A stretch of 64,000 nucleotides of DNA. Source: JAZKAR01 sp040389065 (lineage in GTDB: Bacteria > Pseudomonadota > Gammaproteobacteria > Burkholderiales > Casimicrobiaceae). Position numbers and translations under genes: made by a program. The notes under the pieces were generated by a model. That model was given only the letters and a program-made list of their open reading frames with translations, searched no databases and was not told where the DNA came from. The stretch lies in the NCBI GenBank assembly GCA_040389065.1, contig JAZKAR010000001.1:1-64000 (forward strand), read 5' to 3'. Shown piece by piece: positions 8,061 through 17,480 of this stretch; the first letter of the stretch is position 1; every line of letters starts with the position of its first letter.

Positions 8061-9034
8061 TGAACTCGGCTCCCTATATCCACAGCAATTTCTTTCAGGG
8101 AGTCGATCATGAAATCTAAGGCTTCATTTCGCGTCAATGCTTCAATACACGCCTGCCGAAACTCTTGCTCTTCATGCCCTGCCATTGCAGATATAAAAGC
8201 TTGAGGAAGAATTAAAGCATCTTTGACCAAATCAGCCACATCAAATACCAATCCACCTCGACGAGTTTTTCCATGCAATACAGCTAATCCATGTGGTAAT
8301 CCTAGTACCCAGGTTGCTGTAGCGCCTAGACCATAAGCCAGATAATTGCCATGATCTAAAAACCGATTTGCAGGATCTGTTCCGCTGCCTTTTTTGGCTC
8401 TTACAAATTCGCCATAGCCTGTAACCCGAGTCGCGATGGCAAATAATTGTTTTGTTAGCCGAGCTTCTAGTGTTAAAAGTGCCATGGTATCAGGCGACTG
8501 ATCAATTTCTCGTCGATTACTCTCTAACATAGGTTTTAGAGTAGATGCATCTACAGCAAATCCTGCCTCACGCAACACTCGAGAACTCAACCAATGTTGT
8601 TCTAATTTAAGTAAGCGGCCTCTCTGGAATGCTTTAGCAGCCTCTAACCGCAACTCATCATCAAACCAAAAACGTACCCAATGCTGTAAATATTCTGTAG
8701 GCCGATACTCACTTTGCGGGGAAAACCAAGCAACCTCAACATCTACCTCATTGGCACTAAATAAAGGTGTTCCGCCTCCTCCACAAAACCCTACCAACAC
8801 ACCTGCTTTTGCCAGCTCACGCATTGCAGCTTGCGTAATAGATGTACCGGTACCTAAAAGAATTGATGTGGTATTTGCAATGGGAATATTCCAATAAAGC
8901 GAGCTTTTTCCTTCATCTGTTACATACTCAACCCGGCCTCCATTCACTAAAACTCGACAATGTTGCAAATAATAAAGATTGGCACGCTTTGAATGCATTA
9001 CCGACTTAAGATCTGAAGGAGAAAAATCATCCAT
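8057..9034 (-). CDS. cas1: CRISPR integrase Cas1 (type I-F)
   Basis: 325 aa, first gene of the cas operon. The N-terminus from HSKRANLYYLQHCRVLVNGG onward and the GFCGGGGTPLF loop are hallmarks of I-F Cas1. The metal-site acidic and His residues appear in LTLEARLTK (Glu), LAVLHGKTR (His) and VFDVADLVKD (Asp). Cas1 forms the integration complex with Cas2-3. The start at 9034 is the usual family start; an in-frame Met at codon 13 exists but would remove conserved residues. Confidence 0.97.
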   Translation of the reverse strand: MDDFSPSDLKSVMHSKRANLYYLQHCRVLVNGGRVEYVTDEGKSSLYWNIPIANTTSILLGTGTSITQAAMRELAKAGVLVGFCGGGGTPLFSANEVDVEVAWFSPQSEYRPTEYLQHWVRFWFDDELRLEAAKAFQRGRLLKLEQHWLSSRVLREAGFAVDASTLKPMLESNRREIDQSPDTMALLTLEARLTKQLFAIATRVTGYGEFVRAKKGSGTDPANRFLDHGNYLAYGLGATATWVLGLPHGLAVLHGKTRRGGLVFDVADLVKDALILPQAFISAMAGHEEQEFRQACIEALTRNEALDFMIDSLKEIAVDIGSRVQ

Positions 9035-9168
9035 AAAAACTCGCTTACTAGAAAAGAAAGATTACTAAATTTCATCTATCTTACAATTAAAATCAGTATA
9101 AATACTATTCGTATATTTATTTTTCTAAACATGATCCAATAGTGGCTTATATGTCTTATCTATTAATA

Positions 9169-9180
9169 GCCTTATAAGGC
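9169..9180. promoter_or_regulatory. Palindrome between cas1 and the WYL regulator, candidate operator
   Basis: GCCTTATAAGGC is a perfect 12-bp palindrome in the 204-bp divergent intergenic region, 136 bp from the cas1 start and 59 bp from the regulator start. A looser repeat (ATAAATAC with GTATATTTAT) lies at about 9099-9120. Dimeric WYL repressors of the BrxR/CapW type bind inverted repeats next to the operon they control, so this is the best operator candidate. No footprint is known to me. Confidence 0.35.
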
Positions 9181-9211
9181 ATCAGGTTATTCATCCATCT
9201 TCTCCTTTGTA

Positions 9212-9217
9212 TATAAT
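9212..9217 (+). promoter_or_regulatory. -10 box of the WYL regulator gene
   Basis: A perfect TATAAT lies 21 bp before the regulator ATG, with only a weak -35 (TTATTC at 9188-9193). The predicted leader is about 15 nt and has no clear Shine-Dalgarno, suggesting low or leaderless-like expression. The 9169-9180 palindrome is just upstream of the -35, where a bound repressor could autoregulate. Confidence 0.4.
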
Positions 9218-9238
9218 CAGACATAAAAAGTTCAAATT

Positions 9239-10132
9239 ATGAGTATCCCCACCCGTCCTACCCGCTGGAGCCAAGAGCAACGCCTTGAATTTATTGATTT
9301 TCGTTTATATTGGGAAGGTCGCATTAACCGTAGCGATCTTATTTCTTTTTTTGGAATTTCTGTTCCACAAGCGTCGCTCGATTTAGCAAAATATATACAA
9401 ACCGCTCCTGAAAATATCAATTACGATAAAAAACAGAAGGTGTATCTCTCTACCCCTAACTTTAAACCTGCGTTTATTACACCCAATGCTTATGATTATT
9501 TAAATGGATTGAAAAGTGTTCTAAGCGGATTTATTCAAAAAGAGAGTTTATTTTCTGGCTGGCATCCGCCAGTTGATAGTGTAAGTACGCCGTATCGTGC
9601 GATTTCTGCACATGTTTTAAAAACTGTGCTTGATGCTATTCGCTATCAACATACATTAACCATTGAGTATCAATCGCTCACTGAAGCGAATCCTGTTACG
9701 CGCGATATCAGCCCCCATGCTATTGCATGCGATGGTCAGCGCTGGCATATTCGTGCATATTGCCATCTTAGACAGCAGTTTCGTGATTTTTTATTAGCTC
9801 GAATTTTAAATTTAGATATACAAGGTAGCTCTACAATCAATGCGGCAAATGATAACGATTGGGCAACCATACTTACCTTAGAACTTGCCCCAAACCCTGC
9901 ATTATCATCGTCTCAAAAACAGGTGATTGCACGCGATTATGCGATGGAAAACGAGCGCGTAAATGTACCTACCCGTTTGGCTTTATTACGTTATACCCTT
10001 AAACATTTAGGCTTATGGGAAGCCAATGCAGCACTTAACGCTCAAAAATTTACAGAAAAAGATATACTTTCTAATCCCCACGAGCACCCTATTATTCTTT
10101 TGAATCGCGAAGCGTTAGCACCTTATTTTTAA
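9239..10132 (+). CDS. WYL-domain transcriptional regulator of the BrxR/CapW type, next to cas operon
   Basis: 297 aa. The N-terminal winged HTH (about 10-90: LEFIDFRLYWEGRINRSDLI, then FGISVPQASLDLAKY) closely resembles the defence-island repressors BrxR (BREX) and CapW (CBASS). The WYL domain follows (about 125-205: TIEYQSL, ISPHAIACDGQRWHIRAYC, FRDFLLARIL) and then a C-terminal WCX-like extension. Members repress a neighbouring defence operon and are thought to sense nucleic acid or a nucleotide ligand. Divergent placement from cas1 argues that it controls the I-F operon. Repression rather than activation is inferred from relatives. Confidence 0.85.
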   Translation: MSIPTRPTRWSQEQRLEFIDFRLYWEGRINRSDLISFFGISVPQASLDLAKYIQTAPENINYDKKQKVYLSTPNFKPAFITPNAYDYLNGLKSVLSGFIQKESLFSGWHPPVDSVSTPYRAISAHVLKTVLDAIRYQHTLTIEYQSLTEANPVTRDISPHAIACDGQRWHIRAYCHLRQQFRDFLLARILNLDIQGSSTINAANDNDWATILTLELAPNPALSSSQKQVIARDYAMENERVNVPTRLALLRYTLKHLGLWEANAALNAQKFTEKDILSNPHEHPIILLNREALAPYF

Positions 10133-10205
10133 GTTGCTGGGTATATGGTTTGGATTAACCTCTTCATCGCTAGGGCCACTGCACTCATATATACGTCGAT
10201 ACATT

Positions 10206-10239
10206 CTTCCCCTCAAACCAAAAGGTTGGCATGAGGAAG
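10206..10239. terminator. Hairpin between the convergent WYL gene and hda
   Basis: CTTCC...TCA pairs with TGAGGAAG around an inner AACC-AAAA-GGTT stem-loop. It lies between two convergent genes and could terminate either. No strong T-run follows, so it may only be a 3'-end hairpin. Confidence 0.35.
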
Positions 10240-10250
10240 CGGTGGACAAC

Positions 10251-10976
10251 TTAATAGGGGCGGTTCAACTCCAAATCAGGTGGCGCAGGCACTTTCTCTG
10301 CCCATAACGTTTTCAATAAAGGCACGGTAATAGGCCGTTTCTTTTCTAAGGAAAAACGATCTAACGCGACAATAGTAGAAAGCAAACTGGGTAAATCACG
10401 GCTGCCACGCGTAATCAGGTAATCAATAACTTCTGAGGAAATATCAATACCGCGCTGGGCAGCATAATGCGCTAAGGCAGTAGGTTTTTCCTCATCTTCA
10501 AGGGGCAATACTGGCAACACCATGCCCCAGCCTAAGCGCGTGCGAACATCTTCACGCACATCGGTATGCGCAGGGGGTTCTCTACCCGCCATCAATACTG
10601 TTCCGCCTTGTTGTCGTCTTTCATTAATAGCTCTGAATACCATTGCTTGCCACCTGGCATCCCAATTATCAGTATGGTCTAAGGCTAGCCAAGGCATGGT
10701 TTGTGCATCAGGAAGCTCTGAGAGACCTTCAGCACCAATGTAGTAGTTTGCAGCAAATCCTAAATCTCTCGCGAGTTGAACGGCTGCAAACAGTAAATGT
10801 GTTTTGCCTGAAGCTTTGGGGCCAAACAAATAAACAACTGATTCTCTCACCTGCCCTGTTAATAGCTGGCGCAGTAACATAATGGTATCGCCATTACTCC
10901 CTGGCAAAAAGTTTTCAAAAGATGGCAAACGAGGAGGCGTTAAGTCTAAAACTAATTGCTGTACAGGATGATTACT
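10251..10976 (-). CDS. hda: DnaA regulatory inactivator Hda
   Basis: About 241 aa from the chosen start (MSNHPVQQLVLDL). This is an AAA+ protein of the DnaA/Hda family, with a Walker A in GPKASGKTHLLFAA and a Walker B-like LALDHTDNW. The N-terminal QLVLDL is the beta-clamp-binding motif of Hda. Bound to the sliding clamp it stimulates ATP hydrolysis by DnaA and so limits re-initiation. The frame is open to 11024, but the ATG at 10976 overlaps the permease stop codon by a few bases, indicating coupling, and starts at the conserved motif. Confidence 0.93.
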   Translation of the reverse strand, partial: SNHPVQQLVLDLTPPRLPSFENFLPGSNGDTIMLLRQLLTGQVRESVVYLFGPKASGKTHLLFAAVQLARDLGFAANYYIGAEGLSELPDAQTMPWLALDHTDNWDARWQAMVFRAINERRQQGGTVLMAGREPPAHTDVREDVRTRLGWGMVLPVLPLEDEEKPTALAHYAAQRGIDISSEVIDYLITRGSRDLPSLLSTIVALDRFSLEKKRPITVPLLKTLWAEKVPAPPDLELNRPY

Positions 10977-12072
10977 CATCAACTTCTCCTGTGTTAACCA
11001 CTCCCTGGAATAATTCTGACTCACGATAATGATTCAATACGCGTTTTAATACTACGCATAAGGCAGCACTAATCGGTACTGAAAGCAAAACACCCGCGAA
11101 CCCTAAAATTTGCCCAAATGCCATTAATGCAAATATTAGCGCTACAGGGTGCAGCCCTACACGCTCTCCTACCAATCGAGGAGTTAAAAATACACCTTCC
11201 AAAACTTGCCCCACTCCATACACTATTGCTAAACCTAACCATACTCCAAATGGAGAACCATGCAGTGCAGCACTTAACACGGCAATCACTAAACCTATGG
11301 CGTAACCCACATACGGAATAAAAATTAAAAATCCCGTAATAACACCAATAGGGAAGGCTGAAGGCAAACCTATAATCGATAACCCAATCGCATAATATAC
11401 TGCCAGGCTTAACATCACTGCAATTTGACCACGCAAAAACTCAGCCAAAACATAATCAATATCATTTAGTAACTGCTCAACCCATGCCTGCCAACGAAGA
11501 GGCACTAATCCTAATGCCGATCGATAAAACCCTTCACCATCACGTACAAAATAAAACATAAGCAAAGGTACAAGAAATAAAAGCCCCAAACCCTGCAAAA
11601 ACGCTCTACCCCCTACCGTAACCGATGCCAACACTGGGTCTGATAATTGTTTTAGTTGATCAAGCGATGGAACCATTTTTTCAGTCAGTTGCTCTAGCAA
11701 GATACGTGGAGACGTTAAATGAAAGTGTGTCGCAATATTTTCTAGATCAGGTATGCCATGCGTTCGTACATGCATCATTAGCTCAGGCAAACGAAACGTT
11801 ACCAATCTCAATTCGCGTTGTATAACGGGAATCACTAGCAACACAAGCACAACAAAAATTGCTGTCCATATCAATAAAATGATAAAGGAAGCGACTCCAT
11901 CAGAAACGCGTGATTTTTTTAAGCGGATAAAAACAGGATGACTTACATAGGCCATTAAAGCTGCCATCACAAATGCCGGCATAATAGGTGCTAATGCCCA
12001 AATAGCCACGATAACTACTGCCGCCCATAACCAAGAGCTTGCAATACTTACCTGTACCAAAAATTTTTTCAT
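10972..12072 (-). CDS. AI-2E family (PerM-like) membrane permease
   Basis: 366 aa with about eight hydrophobic segments: paired helices near residues 12-40 and 60-85, then a soluble stretch (about 85-150), then five or six helices to about 345. Conserved late segments such as PYVGYAIGL and EGVFLTPRLVGERVGLHP identify the AI-2E/PerM family (PF01594). The substrate is unknown in most members. It is co-directional and overlapping with hda and divergent from purM, an order common in betaproteobacteria. Confidence 0.9.
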   Translation of the reverse strand: MKKFLVQVSIASSWLWAAVVIVAIWALAPIMPAFVMAALMAYVSHPVFIRLKKSRVSDGVASFIILLIWTAIFVVLVLLVIPVIQRELRLVTFRLPELMMHVRTHGIPDLENIATHFHLTSPRILLEQLTEKMVPSLDQLKQLSDPVLASVTVGGRAFLQGLGLLFLVPLLMFYFVRDGEGFYRSALGLVPLRWQAWVEQLLNDIDYVLAEFLRGQIAVMLSLAVYYAIGLSIIGLPSAFPIGVITGFLIFIPYVGYAIGLVIAVLSAALHGSPFGVWLGLAIVYGVGQVLEGVFLTPRLVGERVGLHPVALIFALMAFGQILGFAGVLLSVPISAALCVVLKRVLNHYRESELFQGVVNTGEVDE

Positions 12073-12317
12073 AGTATCGCCGCAAAAACGCTACAATTCG
12101 TTAGAAGTATCCAAGTTTTTTGAAAAGTTAGGGGTAAAGCAAAACTTTTTATTATATAAAAAGATGCTTAAAACTAAGCCCTAGCCTTCCAAGAAGTCTA
12201 TTGTATCGAATTGCGCTCAATAACACCTTATTTGTAGCGCATGTTTTAAGAAGCTGTTAGCCATCGCGCTGTGTTTTGCACAACTTGAACGGCTTCGCTC
12301 GTTTTTAGGAGATCGTT

Positions 12318-13364
12318 GTGTCTAAACACACATCCAATGCACCCTTATCGTATCAACATGCCGGCGTAGATATTATTGCTGGCGATTCTCTAGTAGAACG
12401 CATTAAACCGTTAGCCAAAGCTACCTTACGCCCTGAGGTACTTGCAGGCATTGGCGGCTTTGGCGCCTTGTTTGATATTGGTCAGCGTTATCGCCATCCT
12501 ATTTTAGTGTCAGGTACCGATGGGGTAGGCACAAAGCTTAAATTGGCATTTGAACTCAATCGTCATAACACGGTAGGTATTGACCTTGTTGCAATGAGTG
12601 CTAATGATATTTTGGTACAAGGTGCTGAACCTTTATTTTTCTTAGATTATTTTGCCTGCGGTAAGCTTGATGTCGAAACAGCCACGCAAGTGGTTGCCGG
12701 TATTGCTGAAGGCTGCAAACAATCAGGCTGCGCTTTAATTGGTGGTGAAACGGCTGAAATGCCAGGTATGTACCCAACAGGCGAATACGATTTAGCAGGG
12801 TTTGCTGTTGGCGTCGTTGAAAAAGATAGCATTATTGATGGCAGCACCATTCAGGCAGGTGATGTCGTGATTGGCTTGGCCTCTAGCGGTGCACATTCTA
12901 ATGGCTACTCGCTTATTCGCAAGGTGCTTGAAGTAAGCAACACGTCTATCGATACACTTCTCGATGGTCGTTCTTTAGCAGATCATATTATGGAGCCTAC
13001 CCAACTCTACGTAAAACCTGTTTTAGGACTCATAAAAACGATTACTGTTAAAGGCATGGCTCACATTACTGGGGGAGGTATTACAGGCAACTTACCCAGA
13101 ACCTTGCCTGAAACCTTAACTGCTCACGTCAATGCAAAATCTTGGAAGCGCCCAGCCTTATTTAACTGGCTTCAAGAAACAGGCAATATTGCAGACTCAG
13201 AAATGTGGGATGTATTTAACTGTGGAATAGGCTATACCATCGTTGTTAATGCCGCTGATGCAGACAAAGCTATTCAATATTTAGCTCAGCAAGGTATCGC
13301 AGCTTATAGCATTGGCACTCTGCATACACGCGTTAATGATGAAGCACAGGTTCAAATCGGATAA
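12318..13364 (+). CDS. purM: Phosphoribosylformylglycinamidine cyclo-ligase PurM
   Basis: 348 aa, the normal PurM length. It makes AIR from FGAM with ATP in purine synthesis. Signatures are SYQHAGVDIIAGDSLVERI, GTDGVGTKLKLAFELN, GGETAEMPGMY and HITGGGITGNLPR. The start is GTG, with AGGAG 7 nt upstream. purN follows after a 117-bp gap with a hairpin. Confidence 0.97.
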   Translation: MSKHTSNAPLSYQHAGVDIIAGDSLVERIKPLAKATLRPEVLAGIGGFGALFDIGQRYRHPILVSGTDGVGTKLKLAFELNRHNTVGIDLVAMSANDILVQGAEPLFFLDYFACGKLDVETATQVVAGIAEGCKQSGCALIGGETAEMPGMYPTGEYDLAGFAVGVVEKDSIIDGSTIQAGDVVIGLASSGAHSNGYSLIRKVLEVSNTSIDTLLDGRSLADHIMEPTQLYVKPVLGLIKTITVKGMAHITGGGITGNLPRTLPETLTAHVNAKSWKRPALFNWLQETGNIADSEMWDVFNCGIGYTIVVNAADADKAIQYLAQQGIAAYSIGTLHTRVNDEAQVQIG

Positions 13365-13390
13365 CTCTGATCTTAAAACTCTTCTTGAAT

Positions 13391-13432
13391 ACTTCCCCCT
13401 CCGCCTTATTAAGGTAAGCGCAAGGGGGAAGT
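13391..13432. terminator. GC-rich hairpin between purM and purN
   Basis: ACTTCCCCCT (13391-13400) pairs perfectly with AGGGGGAAGT (13423-13432), and a smaller CCTT/AAGG stem lies in the loop. Only a weak T-rich stretch follows, so it may be a partial terminator or an mRNA-stabilising structure rather than a full stop. Confidence 0.4.
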
Positions 13433-13481
13433 TATTTGAGTGTTAATGATTACGTTTGGTATAAAGATTAAGATTTAAAAC

Positions 13482-14159
13482 ATGAACCCTGGTACATCTC
13501 ATCTACCTTTACGTCTTGTAGTGCTTATTTCCGGGCGCGGAAGTAACCTTGAAGCCTTGCTCAAAGGCATCGCTGCCCAAACGGTAAACGCTCAAGTTGC
13601 TGCTGTTATTAGCAATAAAGAGCATGCAAAAGGGCTACAACTCGCTCAGCATTACGGCTTACCTTCTCATATTTTATCGCACAAAGACTTTCCCTCACGG
13701 GAGGCTTTTGATAAAAAATTAACCGAAATTATTGATCAATACACCCCTGACCTAGTCGTTCTCGCAGGGTTTATGCGCATTCTCACGCCAGAATTTGTTG
13801 AACACTTTACGCCAAGACTAATTAATATTCATCCCTCTCTTCTTCCTTCTTTTACAGGGCTGCATACTCACGAGCGTGCGTTACAAGCAGGCGTAAAAGC
13901 TCATGGATGTACGGTACATATTGTTACCGCAGAATTAGATAATGGGCCTATCTTGGGGCAAGGCGTTATCCCTGTTTTTAAAGAAGATTCTCCCGAAACG
14001 TTAGCAGAACGCGTGCTTCACGTGGAACACACTTTATTCCCTGCTATTATCCAATCTATTGCACAAAAACAATGGATTCTTAACGAGCAAACATGGACAC
14101 ATTCTGCGCCTTCACAGATACACCCTATAGCTCCTTTAGGTTTTTACAGCATAGGTTAA
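13482..14159 (+). CDS. purN: Phosphoribosylglycinamide formyltransferase PurN
   Basis: 225 aa, slightly longer than the roughly 212 of E. coli. It transfers formyl from 10-formyl-THF to GAR. Motifs: LVVLISGRGSNLEALL at the N-terminus, LVVLAGFMRILTPEFV, NIHPSLLPSFTGLHTHERAL with the catalytic His, and a late LDNGPILGQ. The canonical catalytic Asn, His and Asp are all visible. There is no clear Shine-Dalgarno at the ATG. Confidence 0.96.
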   Translation: MNPGTSHLPLRLVVLISGRGSNLEALLKGIAAQTVNAQVAAVISNKEHAKGLQLAQHYGLPSHILSHKDFPSREAFDKKLTEIIDQYTPDLVVLAGFMRILTPEFVEHFTPRLINIHPSLLPSFTGLHTHERALQAGVKAHGCTVHIVTAELDNGPILGQGVIPVFKEDSPETLAERVLHVEHTLFPAIIQSIAQKQWILNEQTWTHSAPSQIHPIAPLGFYSIG

Positions 14160-14585
14160 ATCTTGCTTTTCTAAATAAATTGATTTTGTATATTGCCACG
14201 CCTACACAACTTCCACGTGATAAAAAAGCATCGCAATAGCTCTACACAAGCCATGGAAAACAACCTTAATAAAAAGAATGCAAACAGCTCATACCATCCT
14301 ATTGTATTTATTATAAATAATTAATCTTTAACACCGATATATTGATATCGCTTATACGTCATACATTGTTACTAAAATATCTGGCGACATGGAAATAAAG
14401 TAACTGGGTTACGCTAGTAGTTTCGCTATCAGTAAACGTTATTCAATGCCTTGCTCAAAATATGTAACATTGACTTATATTCATGTGTATGCAATATAAA
14501 AAGCGCTAATGTTAAACTACACATTATTAAGTTAACTTAAAGTTACAGTTTAATAGGCGCGTTAAACTCCACAAGGAAGCTCCTC
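14160..14585. other. 426-bp intergenic region upstream of the DUF3108 gene
   Basis: No gene is supported. It holds a 14-bp perfect palindrome, TTAAGTTAACTTAA, at 14527-14540. It also holds a promoter-like pair, TTGACT at 14470-14475 and TATAAA at 14495-14500 with a 19-bp spacer (or ATATAA with 18). The palindrome is 46 bp before the start codon and downstream of that -10, where a repressor could act. Confidence 0.4.
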
Positions 14586-15704
14586 ATGGTAGAGTTTCGC
14601 AGCTTACTTTTAAAAAGTTTTAAAAAGCTTCGTCGTATGGCAACAATATCATCGTTTGCCTTAATACTTTCTTGTGTGCTTCATATTGTTGCCGTTTGGG
14701 GAGTACCTAACCTTTTGCTCAGCTCAACTCCCAAAAAACCAGCAACGCAATCTATTGTAACCGTTAGCTTCCTTACACCTCCTACACCCTCTACCTCGCC
14801 TATTCCATCAGCTTCCATTGCGCAACCTAAAAAATCTAAGGTACTCAACCCGAAACCGAAAATTACACCTAAAAAAGTAACACCAATCAATAAAGGCATT
14901 AATATAGCCAAGCCCAAAAAGAACAAGAAAAAAGTAACTCCCAAAGCCGATATTCCACAGCCTCAACCAGACACCCCACCTGATATAGAAGAAGAAAAAA
15001 CTCCTAAGCAAGCAAGTAATAAGATTGAACCCAGCCCATCTCAAGTACCGCAATCACCTAACCTTCCTTTTTTGCCCCCCTCTGTCTCGCCCATTGCACT
15101 GAGCTATAGCATTAACTGGAATAATATAAGTGGAGTCGCTACCTATACCCTTACCCATGAAGATGGAAGATATAATATTAACTTCCAAGCTGAAGGAAGC
15201 AATGCCCTAACTCGCTTATTATCTGGCGGAGAAACTGTTCTTCAAACTGAAGGGCGCATTGAAAATGATGGCTTACATCCTGAACGTTTTTTTAAAGAAC
15301 ATGGTACCCAAGAAGAAGTCATTTTTGATCCTACTTCGCCTCGTGTTAGGCTCAGTAATGGCAATAGCGTCGCCCTACCTGACAATGTACGCGCTCTTGA
15401 TCCACTATCTCTTATCTTGCAATTTTATTTTAACCCCCCTACCTCCAATAGCCGAGAATGCCTAATGGTAGAACTAGAAAATGTTAAACCTTGCCGCCTT
15501 GAACGTGAGTCTACCGAATCGCTTAATATAAACGGACTCAATATTGATACCGAAGTATGGGTTCAATACGATAGCAAAGATAAAGCGGAGCGAAAACTCT
15601 GGCTCGCACCTTACTATTACTATATGCCCGTTCAAATTCATGACTTTACTCATTCTATTGAATTGAAGCTAGAACGCATTAATAGCGCTCAAATCACCCA
15701 ATAA
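14586..15704 (+). CDS. DUF3108 domain envelope protein with Pro/Lys-rich linker
   Basis: 372 aa. One N-terminal membrane segment (about 20-42) is followed by a Pro/Lys/Thr-rich linker (about 45-165) much like TonB-type periplasm-spanning linkers. A C-terminal DUF3108 domain (about 170-372) starts near SYSINWNNISGVATYTL. The family's function is unknown. The gene lies between purN and rsmB, an order I recall from Burkholderiales. AAGGA is placed about 8 nt before the ATG. Confidence 0.85.
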   Translation: MVEFRSLLLKSFKKLRRMATISSFALILSCVLHIVAVWGVPNLLLSSTPKKPATQSIVTVSFLTPPTPSTSPIPSASIAQPKKSKVLNPKPKITPKKVTPINKGINIAKPKKNKKKVTPKADIPQPQPDTPPDIEEEKTPKQASNKIEPSPSQVPQSPNLPFLPPSVSPIALSYSINWNNISGVATYTLTHEDGRYNINFQAEGSNALTRLLSGGETVLQTEGRIENDGLHPERFFKEHGTQEEVIFDPTSPRVRLSNGNSVALPDNVRALDPLSLILQFYFNPPTSNSRECLMVELENVKPCRLERESTESLNINGLNIDTEVWVQYDSKDKAERKLWLAPYYYYMPVQIHDFTHSIELKLERINSAQITQ

Positions 15705-15775
15705 AACATTTATATAATTGCCCTGATATTCATCTGTACTGCTATACTGCCCCCTAAAAACCGGGGAGAAATATA

Positions 15776-17053
15776 ATGCGCTGGCTAAGTAGCCGCTTTT
15801 TAATCATGCTTGAACTTGCTCTTAATCAATTACGATCATTAGAGTTTCCTATGGATCGTACATTGCATCATTTTTTTCGTGAGCGCCCAGCACTGGGTGG
15901 AAACGAACGTCACACCCTTGCAGAAACGCTGTTCACTTGGGTGCGCCACCGCGACTCATTACAATGGCTCGTAGGAGAAAATGCCTCTACACGGCGGCTT
16001 GCTCTCTTAACATTAGTTCGTCATCAAGGAATCGGGATAGGTCAACTCGAAGGAATTATTACTTCTGAAGAAATGACTTGGCTACAAAATATTAAAGCTC
16101 AAGGTTTTAATAAGTTAAGCGAAGCTTCTTTAGCTATTCAGCATGATTGCCCAGAATGGTTATTTGATAAACTTTCTGTAGAATTAGGCGAGCAATTTTT
16201 ACCTACATGGAGAGCGCTTCAGCGTGCGGCTCCGCTTGATTTAAGAATTAACCCTTTAAAAATATCGCGCGAAAACGCTATCAATACTCTGACAGAGGCT
16301 GGTTTAGAGCCTGTTGCCACTCCCTATTCACCATTAGGTATACGCTTAAATGGTCGCCCTGATATTCAAAAACTTCCTTTGTTCAAGTCAGGAGCCATTG
16401 AAGTTCAAGATGAAGGCAGCCAGCTTTTAGGCTTAACCTTAGGCGCCACCCGTCACCATACTGTCATTGATTTTTGTGCAGGCGCAGGCGGTAAAACATT
16501 GCTGTTAGGTGCACTGATGAATAATCAAGGCAGACTTTACGCCTTCGATACTTCTGCTATTCGTCTTGATAAACTCAAACCACGATTAAAGCGTGCTAGT
16601 TTAAGCAATGTAATGGTTCATGTTTTGCAAAACGAGAACGACACCAAAGTTAAGCGTCTTGCTGGTAAGGTTGACAAAGTTTTAGTCGATGCCCCCTGCT
16701 CAGGCCTAGGAACCTTAAGAAGAAATCCTGATCTTAAATGGCGACAATCTCCAGAAAGCCTGGTGGAATTAAAAGATACGCAACAACGCATCCTAACTTC
16801 TGCCAGCCGTCTTGTAAAAAAGGGCGGGCAAATCGTTTATGGAACATGCAGTATTCTGGCTGAAGAAAATGAACAAATTATTAACGCTTTTCTCGAAACG
16901 CATCCCGACTTTCACCGTGTAGATTTACGTGGGCGTCTACAAAATATTGCGCCTGCACTTGTTGAAACGATGCCTTCAGAAAGCTTACAACTTTGGCCTC
17001 ATCTTCATCAGACTGATGGTTTTTTTGGTGCACTATTAGAAAAAAACGCGTAA
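15776..17053 (+). CDS. rsmB: 16S rRNA m5C methyltransferase, RsmB/NOP family
   Basis: 425 aa. It has an N-terminal NusB-like RNA-binding part, then a SAM-dependent m5C methyltransferase with VIDFCAGAGGKTLLLG (SAM motif I), VLVDAPCSGLGTLRRNP (motif IV Cys) and YGTCSILAEENE (motif VI catalytic Cys). RsmB methylates 16S C967 in E. coli. GGAGA lies 8 nt before the ATG. The exact rRNA target is assumed from the family. Confidence 0.88.
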   Translation: MRWLSSRFLIMLELALNQLRSLEFPMDRTLHHFFRERPALGGNERHTLAETLFTWVRHRDSLQWLVGENASTRRLALLTLVRHQGIGIGQLEGIITSEEMTWLQNIKAQGFNKLSEASLAIQHDCPEWLFDKLSVELGEQFLPTWRALQRAAPLDLRINPLKISRENAINTLTEAGLEPVATPYSPLGIRLNGRPDIQKLPLFKSGAIEVQDEGSQLLGLTLGATRHHTVIDFCAGAGGKTLLLGALMNNQGRLYAFDTSAIRLDKLKPRLKRASLSNVMVHVLQNENDTKVKRLAGKVDKVLVDAPCSGLGTLRRNPDLKWRQSPESLVELKDTQQRILTSASRLVKKGGQIVYGTCSILAEENEQIINAFLETHPDFHRVDLRGRLQNIAPALVETMPSESLQLWPHLHQTDGFFGALLEKNA

Positions 17054-17102
17054 AAATTTTAAAACTAATCACATTTTTAGAAAATTACGACATACATAAA
17101 AC

Positions 17103-17138
17103 GTAAGAAATACGCAGCAATTACTGCGTATTTCTTAC
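17103..17138 (+). terminator. Intrinsic terminator after rsmB
   Basis: A perfect 15-bp stem (17103-17117 with 17124-17138) has a 6-nt loop. The right arm is T-rich (ATTTCTTAC) and is followed by TTCAT. It lies 50 bp after the rsmB stop. Confidence 0.75.
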
Positions 17139-17480
17139 TTCATAAATCCATAAGCACTATTCATTCCAGTAGTTCTGGTTAGCAATTTTTGCGAAACTTT
17201 GCGAAAGATTCTGCCTTAACTCTCTTTAAAATAAGCGAAGAAGAAGCCCTTATTTATAATGAATTTAGGTTGTACAAAAAAATCATATTTGATTGCGGCT
17301 TTATTACCTATTGCAAAACACAGCTTTAAATAATAGAATTAACAATAACTTAACACTAAAACCACAAATAATGCGGGTGTTTTCCTAGTGCCACGGCGTA
17401 TAACGCAGGTGTACAATAATTATTGTTTTTTTGTAAAGTTTTGTATTTTTATATGAATGCTGACTAATAGGAATTTAAGC
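17139..17480. other. 342-bp AT-rich intergenic region
   Basis: No gene or RNA is recognised. It presumably contains the promoter of the PH-domain gene, but no good -35/-10 pair stands out. Confidence 0.4.

Noticed and set aside
14681..15053. Antisense ORFs in the DUF3108 gene
   Set aside because: Leu/Phe/Gly-rich shadows of the Lys/Pro-rich linker; no start signals.
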